In this document: piece by piece, positions 1 through 5,102 of the stretch
How the letters are laid out: every line of letters starts with the position of its first letter
Position numbering within the stretch: position 1 is the stretch's first letter
From: Chitinophagaceae bacterium
GTDB taxonomy: Bacteria; Bacteroidota; Bacteroidia; Chitinophagales; Chitinophagaceae
Length of the DNA stretch: 5,102 nucleotides
Assembly (NCBI GenBank): GCA_947459455.1
Contig: CANHEC010000216.1
Coordinates: 1-5,102 of the forward strand
Direction of reading: 5' to 3'
Notes under the pieces: model-generated
What the model saw: only the letters and a program-made list of their open reading frames with translations
Told to the model about the DNA's origin: nothing
Databases searched by the model: none
Position numbers and translations under genes: made by a program

Positions 1-2
1 AC

Positions 3-74
3 GAGTATCACGTTTATGTTTCTTTTCATGAGAGTAAGCTTACAGGATTGAAAGAACAGCTACGCAAAAATTAA
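3..74 (+). CDS. C-terminal end of an unidentified protein (5' end outside window)
   Basis: An open frame runs in from the left edge and stops at TAA (72-74). It reads 23 residues that begin EYHVYVSFHE and end LKEQLRKN. The short beta-like stretch YHVYVSF followed by a Lys/Leu/Gln-rich helix-like tail looks like a real protein end, and an intrinsic terminator begins 28 bases after the stop. Both facts support a gene ending here. The fragment is too short to assign a family. I considered a SPOR-like or GIY-YIG-like end because of the HVYV strand but cannot support either. Confidence 0.6.
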   Translation, partial: EYHVYVSFHESKLTGLKEQLRKN

Positions 75-102
75 TTTTTCTAGCTGACGGATGATTTAGA
101 AC

Positions 103-136
103 ATCCCGCTCCCTTCAACAAGGAGCGGGATTTTTT
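103..136 (+). terminator. Rho-independent terminator of the upstream gene
   Basis: A perfect 10-bp GC-rich stem (ATCCCGCTCC at 103-112 with GGAGCGGGAT at 122-131) encloses a 9-base loop and runs straight into six T residues (131-136). The T-tract lies only on the plus-strand side. It should therefore end transcripts from the gene that stops at 74 and insulate ade from it. This is the clearest regulatory element in the window. Confidence 0.93.
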
Positions 137-163
137 GTGCACCTGCCGGTCCAATCAGTTTTG
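134..163 (+). promoter_or_regulatory. Candidate Bacteroidota-type promoter for ade
   Basis: TTTG at 134-137 could serve as the -33 box, and CAGTTTTG at 156-163 matches the -7 consensus TAnnTTTG at five of six fixed positions. The spacer is 18 bases, slightly below the usual 19-21. If it is used, transcription would start near 170 and leave a leader of about 140 bases before the ade ATG. The terminator T-tract would then double as part of the -33 region. The match is imperfect and may be chance. Confidence 0.3.
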
Positions 164-237
164 CCCAAGTGCCCCATTTGCAGGAACTTGCGACGCACAA
201 AGGCGACCCCCGGCATAGCAGCCCGGCTCGCCAATGG

Positions 238-288
238 CAGTGCCTGCTATAGGCAGCTATCCCATACTGCTGGCGCAGGCTGGCACTG
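238..288 (+). other. Imperfect hairpin in the ade leader
   Basis: CAGTGCCTGC at 238-247 can pair with GCAGG (275-279) plus CACTG (284-288), giving ten base pairs with a 4-base bulge (280-283). A small hairpin (TGCCT 241-245 with AGGCA 251-255) uses the same left arm and would be mutually exclusive with it. The structure ends 23 bases before the ade start codon, where it could affect initiation. I do not recognise a known riboswitch class, and in GC-rich sequence such pairing can arise by chance. Confidence 0.25.
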
Positions 289-311
289 GCGCACCCAGTA
301 AAACAAACGAC

Positions 312-1967
312 ATGAACTACAGCCTGGCCGGTAATCTGGCCGATTTGAATACCCGTACCATTTACCCCGTTTTGTTGCGGGTGCAGGATGGCCGCATTGC
401 CAGCATCACCGCCACCGGCCAGCAGCCCGATCCTTCGCTGCCCTTTATCGCTCCCGGCTTTACCGATGCGCATGTGCACATCGAAAGCAGCATGCTCATC
501 CCGTCTGAGTTTGCCCGCCTGGCCGTGGTGCACGGCACGGTAGCCACCGTCAGCGATCCGCACGAAATAGCCAATGTATGCGGCCTGGCAGGTGTAGAAT
601 ACATGATTGAAAACGGCAACACTGTACCGTTCAAGTTCAACTTCGGAGCCCCCAGCTGCGTGCCTGCCACCAGCTTCGAAACGGCCGGAGCTACCCTCGA
701 TGCGGCGGCCGTGGCCCAGCTGCTGCAGCGCCCCGAGATCCGCTACCTCAGCGAAATGATGAATTTTCCGGGCGTGCTGCATGCCGACCCCGAGGTGATG
801 GCCAAAATAGCCGCTGCCAAAGCCCTCGGCAAGCCGGTAGATGGCCATGCGCCCGGCCTGCGGGGTACCGATGCGCAGCGCTACATTGATGCAGGTATCA
901 GCACCGATCATGAGTGCTTTACCGCCGAAGAGGCCCTGGACAAACTGCAACGCGGCATGAAAGTGCTCATCCGCGAAGGCAGCGCTGCCCGCAACTTTGA
1001 TGCCCTGGCACCGCTGCTGCACGATTGGTGGCCACAGCTCATGTTTTGTAGCGATGACAAGCACCCCGATAGCCTGCTGCTAGGTCACATTAATCAGCTG
1101 TGCGCCCGGGCCATAGCCCTGGGTGTAGAGTTGTGGAAAGTGCTGCAGGTAGCCTGTGTAAATCCGGTACAGCACTATGGCCTGCCGGTGGGGTTGTTGC
1201 AGCCCGGCCACCCGGCCGATTTTGTGCTGCTCAAAGACCTCCGGTCGTTCGAGGTGCAGGCCACCTACATCAACGGCGTGCAGGTAGCCGCTGACGGGCG
1301 TTCCCTCATTGCCTCGCAGCCCTGGCACAGCATCAACCAGTTCGATTGCCAGCCCACCACCCCGGCCGATTTTGCCTATCCGCTCAATAAGTGGGGCGAA
1401 GAAGAAAACATGGAGCAGGTGTACGCCATTGAGGCGCTGGATGGCCAGCTCATTACCAACAAGCTGGTGCTGCCCATTCAGCAGCTGCCGGTACAGCAGG
1501 GGGCCCTGCAAGCCTCGGTGGCCAACGATCTGCTGAAAATAGTAGTGGTGAACCGCTACGCACCCGCCCCCATTGCCAAAAGCTTTGTCCGCAATTTTGG
1601 CTTGCAGGCAGGCGCCATTGCCAGCAGTGTGGCACACGATAGCCACAACATCGTAGCTGTGGGGGTAGATGATGAAAGCCTGAGCCTTGCCGTGAATGCC
1701 GTGATCGAAGCGCAGGGCGGCATAGCCGCTTATGGCCCTGCGGGCTTGCAGATCATTGGCCTGCCCGTAGCCGGCCTTATGACCACTGCCGATGGCTACC
1801 AGGTAGCGGCCGATTACACCGCCATTGATGCGTATGTAAAGCAGTCGCTGGGCTGCCGCCTGCAGTCGCCCTTCATGACGCTCAGCTTTATGGCCCTGCT
1901 GGTGATACCACACCTCAAGCTCAGCGATCGCGGCTTGTTCGATGGCGATAGCTTTCGCCTGCTGTAA
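312..1967 (+). CDS. ade: Adenine deaminase (EC 3.5.4.2)
   Basis: This cytosolic amidohydrolase converts adenine to hypoxanthine and ammonia in purine salvage. The 551-residue product has the usual family length and motif order. The metal motif PGFTDAHVHIESSM is at 48-61 (His54, His56). SDPHEIANV is at 81-89, SEMMN at 147-151, DGHAPGL at 177-183 (His179), STDHE at 197-201 (His200), IREGSA at 220-225 and CSDDKHPD at 246-253. The C-terminal Ade domain shows GAIASSVAHDSHNIVAVG at 434-451, GLPVAGLM at 483-490 and PFMTLSFMAL at 520-529. I chose the ATG at 312 because the family fold starts here (MNYSLAGNLADL). The frame stays open from an ATG at 234, but those 26 extra residues do not look like the family. 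The gene stands alone on its transcript side: a terminator lies upstream and 196 non-coding bases lie downstream. No catalytic motif appears lost. Long antisense open frames opposite it are codon-bias shadows. Confidence 0.96.
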   Translation: MNYSLAGNLADLNTRTIYPVLLRVQDGRIASITATGQQPDPSLPFIAPGFTDAHVHIESSMLIPSEFARLAVVHGTVATVSDPHEIANVCGLAGVEYMIENGNTVPFKFNFGAPSCVPATSFETAGATLDAAAVAQLLQRPEIRYLSEMMNFPGVLHADPEVMAKIAAAKALGKPVDGHAPGLRGTDAQRYIDAGISTDHECFTAEEALDKLQRGMKVLIREGSAARNFDALAPLLHDWWPQLMFCSDDKHPDSLLLGHINQLCARAIALGVELWKVLQVACVNPVQHYGLPVGLLQPGHPADFVLLKDLRSFEVQATYINGVQVAADGRSLIASQPWHSINQFDCQPTTPADFAYPLNKWGEEENMEQVYAIEALDGQLITNKLVLPIQQLPVQQGALQASVANDLLKIVVVNRYAPAPIAKSFVRNFGLQAGAIASSVAHDSHNIVAVGVDDESLSLAVNAVIEAQGGIAAYGPAGLQIIGLPVAGLMTTADGYQVAADYTAIDAYVKQSLGCRLQSPFMTLSFMALLVIPHLKLSDRGLFDGDSFRLL

Positions 1968-1994
1968 TTGATTTGCTTTTCTATTTGGGCATCT

Positions 1995-2122
1995 CAGCTG
2001 CCGGGCAGGTCCGGGCAGCTGTTCGGGCCTTCGCGTGGTGCACGGCACGCCGCCGCACAGAGCCTGCCGCTCAGTCCCGCATGCCGTGGGCATTGGTGCA
2101 TGGCCGGGCCGCTTGCAAGCTG
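1995..2122. repeat. GC-rich intergenic element with inverted repeats, downstream of ade
   Basis: The element lies between the ade stop and the next gene. CAGCTGCC (1995-2002) and GGCAGCTG (2014-2021) form a perfect 8-bp inverted repeat with an 11-base loop. Within it CCGGGCAGGT (2001-2010) and CCGGGCAGCT (2011-2020) are adjacent direct repeats, 9 of 10 identical. CACGGCA (2041-2047) pairs with TGCCGTG (2082-2088), and GCTTGCAAGC (2111-2120) is a perfect palindrome. No T-tract follows, so it is not a standard terminator. GTGCATGGCCGGGCCGC (2096-2112) recurs inverted, with two mismatches, at 2952-2968 on the far side of the next gene. It may belong to a dispersed intergenic repeat family; only a genome comparison can show this. 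Confidence 0.4.
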
Positions 2123-2143
2123 CTGTAGCAAGTACTATCTTAT
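2113..2143 (+). promoter_or_regulatory. Candidate promoter for the membrane-protein gene
   Basis: TTG at 2113-2115 lies 20 bases before TATCTTAT at 2136-2143. The latter keeps TA and the first two Ts of the Bacteroidota -7 box TAnnTTTG but not its last two bases. The spacing fits the expected 19-21, and the box ends 20 bases before the ATG at 2164. The -33 triplet falls inside the palindrome at 2111-2120. The match is partial. Confidence 0.3.
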
Positions 2144-2163
2144 CCAGCTAAAAGCGCACCCAC

Positions 2164-2952
2164 ATGATTCACAACTTCTACCTGGCGCTGGCAGCCATCC
2201 TGCTGCTACCGCTGGCACCCGCCTTTGTTATCTACAAGTTTTTGCCCGAAAGCGATACTGAAGTAGCCGGCCCTTACAAAAAGCTCAACCTGAAACTCAA
2301 AGGTGCTTTCGCCGGCTATTTTCTGCTGGTGCTCACGGGGCTGGGTCTGCAGTATTTCATCATGAACCGCGACCAATCGGACACTATTGCCAGCTTGCAG
2401 CAGCGCCTGGCCTCGGCCGACTCGCTGACCGATGCCATGAAAGCGCAACTGGCCAAATCGCCGGTCATCGACTGGCACGTGAAAGGCGTGGTAACGCCGG
2501 GCGAAAAAGACGGCACCCGCTTTTTCTTTGATGACGGCACCACCAGCAAAAGCCCCGATGGCAGTTTCGAGCTCATCAAGCGCAGTGTGGCCATGCAGGG
2601 GCCGGCCCGCCCGCCCAAGTGGATTTGCGTGTACAATCCCGAAACGGGCTATCGCGTCATCAGCCTCAACAGAGAGCTGAACCACGAAGACATCGCCGCT
2701 TACGACGTGCAGTTCAACGAGGCTAATCACGAAATTCTAATTCGCAAGCCCATCGACATCAACAGTGCGGCCCGCGACTCAGTAGTAGCAGTGGCCGGCT
2801 TTTTAGAAAGCAATCCGCAACTGAAGCAGCAGGTAGAAACGATCAATCCCAGCTTTTTCAACAAGGCCAATCAGCTCAAAGCCGTCAGCCAGTTGGAAAA
2901 GCAGCGCCACCTGATAAAAACCGCCACCGTGACCCGGCCGGGAGGGCAGTAG
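2164..2952 (+). CDS. Uncharacterised two-helix membrane protein with a predicted soluble C-terminal domain
   Basis: I do not recognise a named family for this 262-residue protein. Two hydrophobic helices are visible, at about 5-25 and 48-67. The linker between them carries LPES (27-30), VAGPYK (34-39) and then LKLKGAFAGYF (43-53) leading into helix 2. The linker's lysines suggest it is cytoplasmic, which would put the C-terminal part outside the inner membrane. Residues 70-97 are polar, Gln/Ala/Leu-rich and possibly coiled coil. Residues 101-196 look beta-rich: WHVKGVV (104-110), FFFDDG (120-125), SKSPDGSFEL (128-137) and WICVYNPETGYRV (153-165). The SPDGSFEL turn recalls carboxypeptidase-regulatory-like beta-sandwiches, but this is only a resemblance. 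The tail (205-250) is helical and Gln/Lys-rich. The ATG at 2164 starts the first helix directly and has no Shine-Dalgarno. The gene lies between two structured intergenic elements and converges on anmK, so the context does not assign a function. Confidence 0.85.
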   Translation: MIHNFYLALAAILLLPLAPAFVIYKFLPESDTEVAGPYKKLNLKLKGAFAGYFLLVLTGLGLQYFIMNRDQSDTIASLQQRLASADSLTDAMKAQLAKSPVIDWHVKGVVTPGEKDGTRFFFDDGTTSKSPDGSFELIKRSVAMQGPARPPKWICVYNPETGYRVISLNRELNHEDIAAYDVQFNEANHEILIRKPIDINSAARDSVVAVAGFLESNPQLKQQVETINPSFFNKANQLKAVSQLEKQRHLIKTATVTRPGGQ

Positions 2953-3112
2953 TGGCCCGGCCCTGCACAGCAGCCGAGGGGCTGCGCCGACCGGCGGGTG
3001 GGCTCGGCTTTGCCGAGACAAGTGTGTAGCGCAGCGGAACACCGCAGCGATAGCGGAGCCCAGCGGGTGGCGTACGGCGGCCGGGTATAGCACAGCTGCC
3101 GATCAGCCCCTG
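2953..3112. repeat. Structured repeat-like element between convergent genes
   Basis: This GC-rich stretch fills the gap between the membrane-protein stop (2950-2952) and the end of anmK. It contains two perfect hairpins: GCAGCC/GGCTGC (2970-2975 with 2980-2985, 4-base loop) and CTCGGC/GCCGAG (3003-3008 with 3012-3017, loop TTT). AGCG-type short repeats follow: CGCAGCG at 3030-3036 and again at 3043-3049, then AGCGG at 3052-3056 and 3062-3066. CCGC (3042-3045) can pair with GCGG (3053-3056). No convincing open frame or T-tract terminator lies within it. Its build resembles REP-like or other dispersed intergenic repeats, and as RNA it could block 3' read-through between the convergent genes. 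Copy number in the genome is unknown to me. Confidence 0.5.
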
Positions 3113-3163
3113 TTCATCAATTCTGTTGACAGCGAGGACAGAATTATCTCTTGATGAATCAGG
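3109..3163. repeat. Long imperfect dyad overlapping the anmK stop codon
   Basis: TTCATCAA (3113-3120) pairs with TTGATGAA (3151-3158), and the adjoining TTCTGT (3121-3126) pairs with ACAGAA (3138-3143). CCTG (3109-3112) pairs with CAGG (3160-3163) across one unpaired base (3159). This gives 18 potential base pairs interrupted on one side by a 7-base bulge (3144-3150), with an 11-base loop. The outer right arm includes the anmK stop (3159-3161 on the minus strand). It lies where a convergent-gene terminator would be expected but lacks a T-tract on either strand. It may be a transcript-end stabilising structure or the boundary of the neighbouring repeat element. Confidence 0.55.
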
Positions 3164-4262
3164 CATCCTGCCCGATCCACACGGCGCCGCCAATGCTGCT
3201 GCGGCTGGCACCGGTCACGCTGTGCAGCACGGTGTTTTCTTCGCGCCAGCGCAGCACGCCCAGCAGGGCCATTACCAGCGCTTCTTTGTAGTTCACCAGT
3301 TGCGCATCGGGCACCACCACTTCTACTTGCAGGGGGCGCAGGCTGGCCTGCAGCCGCTCAATCAGGAAGTTGTTGAAAGCACCGCCACCCGTGGCCAGTA
3401 GTTGTCGTGGCCCATCGGCAGCGGGTAGCTGGGGCAGCAGCTTGCCCACGCTGCGGGTGGTTTGGATGACGATGTGCTCAACCATGGTGCGCAGGGCATC
3501 GGGCACGCTCAGGTTGGCAGCCCGCAGCAGCGGATACAGCACATCGGTACCAAAATCGTTGGCCAGGCTTTTGGGGTAGGGCTGGCTGTAGTAGGCTTGC
3601 TGGTTCAGGCGGCTCAGCACTTCATCGCGTACAAAGCCGCTGGCTGCCAGGGCACCGCCGGCATCGTACTCGTGGCCGGCCTGCTGGGCCAGCAGGTTCA
3701 GCACCCGGTTGGCCGGGCAAATATCGTAGGCCAGGTAGTGGCCGGGTATATTGGCCGAAATATTGGCAATGCCGCCGATGTTGAGTAGCAGCGGGTATTG
3801 GCTGAGCAACAGTTTTTCGCCCATGGGCACTATGGGGGCCCCTTGTCCGCCAAGGGCCACATCCATGGCGCGGAGGTCGCTGACGACATTGATGCCGGTA
3901 GTAGCGGCTATGGCGGCACCATCGCCCAGTTGGCCGGTCATGCGGCGGGCCGGCTCGTGAAAGCTGGTATGGCCATGGCTGGCAATGAGCTGCACCTGGT
4001 GCTGCAACTGATGCCGTTCAATGAACTCATTGACCTGCTGGCCAATGTAATGGCCATAATCGGCGTGCAGCCGCATATACTCCAGAGCGTTGAGTTCAGT
4101 AGCCTGGCGCAGGCGCTGCTGCCAGTCGGCGGGGTAGGGCAGGCATTCGGCGGCATCAATGCGAAAGCTCCACTGTCCGCGGATTTCTTCGAGCTGTACA
4201 AAGGCAATATCGAGCCCATCGAGGCTGGAGCCGCTCATGAGGCCAATGGCACGGTAAAACAT
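3159..4262 (-). CDS. anmK: Anhydro-N-acetylmuramic acid kinase (Bacteroidota-type variant)
   Basis: AnmK uses ATP to open and phosphorylate 1,6-anhydro-MurNAc, giving MurNAc-6-phosphate in cytosolic peptidoglycan recycling. The 367-residue length matches the family. Visible motifs, in order, are the nucleotide-binding GLMSGSSLDGLD (7-18), IASHGHT (93-99), QLGDGAAIA (111-119), DVALGGQGAPIVP (134-146), NIGGIANIS (161-169) and LATGGGAFNN (289-298). Asp134 lies in the block that carries the catalytic Asp in characterised AnmK. Two blocks differ from the enterobacterial form as I recall it: DICPANRVLN (180-189) instead of a DTGPGN-like motif, and PKSLANDF (230-237) instead of PKSTGRE-like. I chose the start at 4262 because MFYRAIGLMSG aligns with the family N-terminus. 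The frame continues upstream to 4337, but the extra 25 residues look non-coding and would run into the upp leader. The gene is divergent from upp and has no operon partner in the window. Substrate specificity is assigned by family only. Confidence 0.93.
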   Translation of the reverse strand: MFYRAIGLMSGSSLDGLDIAFVQLEEIRGQWSFRIDAAECLPYPADWQQRLRQATELNALEYMRLHADYGHYIGQQVNEFIERHQLQHQVQLIASHGHTSFHEPARRMTGQLGDGAAIAATTGINVVSDLRAMDVALGGQGAPIVPMGEKLLLSQYPLLLNIGGIANISANIPGHYLAYDICPANRVLNLLAQQAGHEYDAGGALAASGFVRDEVLSRLNQQAYYSQPYPKSLANDFGTDVLYPLLRAANLSVPDALRTMVEHIVIQTTRSVGKLLPQLPAADGPRQLLATGGGAFNNFLIERLQASLRPLQVEVVVPDAQLVNYKEALVMALLGVLRWREENTVLHSVTGASRSSIGGAVWIGQDA

Positions 4263-4368
4263 GGCAATGCGATAGAATGAATGAATGGGCAGCGAAGCTA
4301 CGGGGAAAAGAATTGGACCGGCAGCGATGCGGGGCAAAGCTGGTACGGCTTGGCATGCCGTATTGCGC

Positions 4369-4376
4369 TACTTTTG
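4369..4376 (+). promoter_or_regulatory. -7 promoter box for upp (TAnnTTTG)
   Basis: TACTTTTG matches the Bacteroidota -7 consensus exactly and ends 20 bases before the upp ATG, so the leader would be only about 15 bases. The nearest upstream TTG (4350-4352) leaves a 16-base spacer, shorter than the usual 19-21, so the -33 box is uncertain. The position favours translation from 4397 rather than from upstream ATGs, which would lie outside the transcript. Confidence 0.5.
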
Positions 4377-4396
4377 GCGCCGAACGAAACTGCACG

Positions 4397-5053
4397 ATGG
4401 CAACCGTAACCAACCTGAGCGAGCAAAACAGCCTGGTAGCTGTGTGGGTAGCTGAGCTACGCGATGTAAACATTCAACACGATCGGCTGCGTTTTCGGCG
4501 CAACCTGGAGCGGATAGCCGAAGTAGCGGCCTATGAAATATCGAAAGGACTGGATTGGGAACCCCGCGAAGTAGAAACACCGCTGGGCACCGCCCATACC
4601 GTGGGGCTAAAAAAGCAACCGGTACTGGCCAGCATACTGCGGGCTGGTGTGCCCATGCACAATGGCCTGCTCAACTATTTCGACCGGGCCGATAACGCAT
4701 TTGTTTCTGCCTACCGCAAGCACCACCGCGATGGCAGCTTTGAAATAAGCCTGGAATATGTGAGCTGCCCCGAGCTGGACGGCCGGGTGCTGATACTGGC
4801 CGACCCTATGCTGGCCACCGGCGCCTCGTTGGTAAAAACAATTGAAGAGCTGCAAAGCGAAGGATCGCCATCGGCCATCCACATTGTATGCGCCATTGCG
4901 TGTACGGTGGGCATCGAGTACGTGCGGCGTCAGGCGCCTAACGTACACATCTGGTGTGGCGATATAGATGATGAGTTGACGGCCAAGGGATACATTGTAC
5001 CAGGCCTTGGCGATGCCGGCGACCTTTCGTTTGGCCCCAAAATGCAGCATTAG
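4397..5053 (+). CDS. upp: Uracil phosphoribosyltransferase (EC 2.4.2.9)
   Basis: Upp joins uracil and PRPP to give UMP and pyrophosphate in cytosolic pyrimidine salvage. The 218-residue product is close to the usual 208-218. SILRAGVPM (79-87) is the conserved loop of the fold. LILADPMLATGASL (132-145) is the PRPP-binding motif with its acidic ADP and TGAS loop. The C-terminal uracil-binding segment KGYIVPGLGDAGDLSFG is at 197-213. At 209-210 the sequence reads Asp-Leu, where many homologues have Asp followed by a basic residue (GDAGDR or GDAGDK). The change is outside the PRPP loop, and I take it as lineage variation. I chose the ATG at 4397 because MATVTNLSEQNS gives a family-like N-terminus and lies just after a perfect -7 box. 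The frame stays open back to an ATG at 4277, but those 40 residues overlap the anmK leader and look non-coding. There is no Shine-Dalgarno. The gene is divergent from anmK, and no terminator is visible in the 49 bases after the stop. Confidence 0.96.
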   Translation: MATVTNLSEQNSLVAVWVAELRDVNIQHDRLRFRRNLERIAEVAAYEISKGLDWEPREVETPLGTAHTVGLKKQPVLASILRAGVPMHNGLLNYFDRADNAFVSAYRKHHRDGSFEISLEYVSCPELDGRVLILADPMLATGASLVKTIEELQSEGSPSAIHIVCAIACTVGIEYVRRQAPNVHIWCGDIDDELTAKGYIVPGLGDAGDLSFGPKMQH

Positions 5054-5102
5054 GCCGGTGCTGTTATTTGTTAAAGCCTGCAACATTTTCAATGGGCTGC
5101 GC

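Noticed and set aside
96..1064. Long minus-strand open frame (322 codons) opposite ade
   Set aside because: It lies antisense to a gene with intact family motifs. Its translation is rich in Gly, His and Ala with no recognisable domain, as expected from GC-rich codon bias on the other strand.
1080..2093. Second long minus-strand open frame (337 codons) opposite the ade 3' half
   Set aside because: It has the same antisense-shadow character. It ends inside ade and runs back through the structured intergenic region, with no family-like motif.
1968..2261. Plus-strand open frame of 97 codons that begins right after the ade stop
   Set aside because: It is rich in Pro, Ser and Cys, crosses inverted repeats, and overlaps the start of the better-supported membrane-protein gene in another frame.
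4275..4287. Short tandem repeat of GAAT (three units plus one base) in the anmK leader
   Set aside because: Three units are too few to argue for slipped-strand phase variation, and the repeat is outside the coding sequence from the chosen start.
4293..4300. Minus-strand TAGCTTCG as a -7 box for anmK
   Set aside because: It matches five of six fixed positions, but no TTG lies at an acceptable distance upstream, so it is not supported as a promoter.
4263..4337. Upstream in-frame extension of anmK (25 codons)
   Set aside because: The family N-terminus begins at the ATG at 4262. The extension would consume much of the divergent promoter region.
4277..4396. Upstream in-frame extension of upp (40 codons from an ATG at 4277)
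   Set aside because: A perfect -7 box at 4369-4376 lies inside it, the family N-terminus begins at 4397, and the extra residues do not look like Upp.
5092..5102. ATG near the right edge as the start of a further gene
   Set aside because: Only three codons are visible, which is too few to support a gene.

Overview
The window looks like chromosomal DNA from a moderately GC-rich member of the Bacteroidota, perhaps Chitinophagales-like. Three things point there. None of the four complete genes has a Shine-Dalgarno sequence before its start. A perfect Bacteroidota-type -7 box (TAnnTTTG) sits just before upp. The AnmK and Upp proteins carry motif variants that I associate with this phylum. The phylum call is an inference made without any database search.

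Layout, left to right. The last 23 codons of an unidentified plus-strand gene (3-74) are followed by a strong intrinsic terminator (103-136). A leader of about 175 bases then precedes ade, an adenine deaminase gene (312-1967, +). A GC-rich intergenic stretch of 196 bases with inverted repeats (1968-2163) leads to a gene for an unrecognised two-helix membrane protein of 262 residues (2164-2952, +). That gene converges on anmK, an anhydro-N-acetylmuramic acid kinase gene (3159-4262, -). The 206 bases between the two stop codons hold a structured, repeat-like GC-rich element and a long imperfect dyad that overlaps the anmK stop. anmK is divergent from upp, a uracil phosphoribosyltransferase gene (4397-5053, +), across 134 bases. 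The last 49 bases hold no gene that I can support.

Functional theme. ade (adenine to hypoxanthine) and upp (uracil to UMP) are both nucleobase salvage enzymes. anmK recycles peptidoglycan anhydro-sugar. All three are salvage or recycling functions, but strand changes and intergenic spacing show they are not one operon. I see no CRISPR array, transposase, phage gene, tRNA or rRNA, and no clear new defence or mobile system. The parts least explained by known families are the 262-residue membrane protein and the two structured intergenic elements that flank it.
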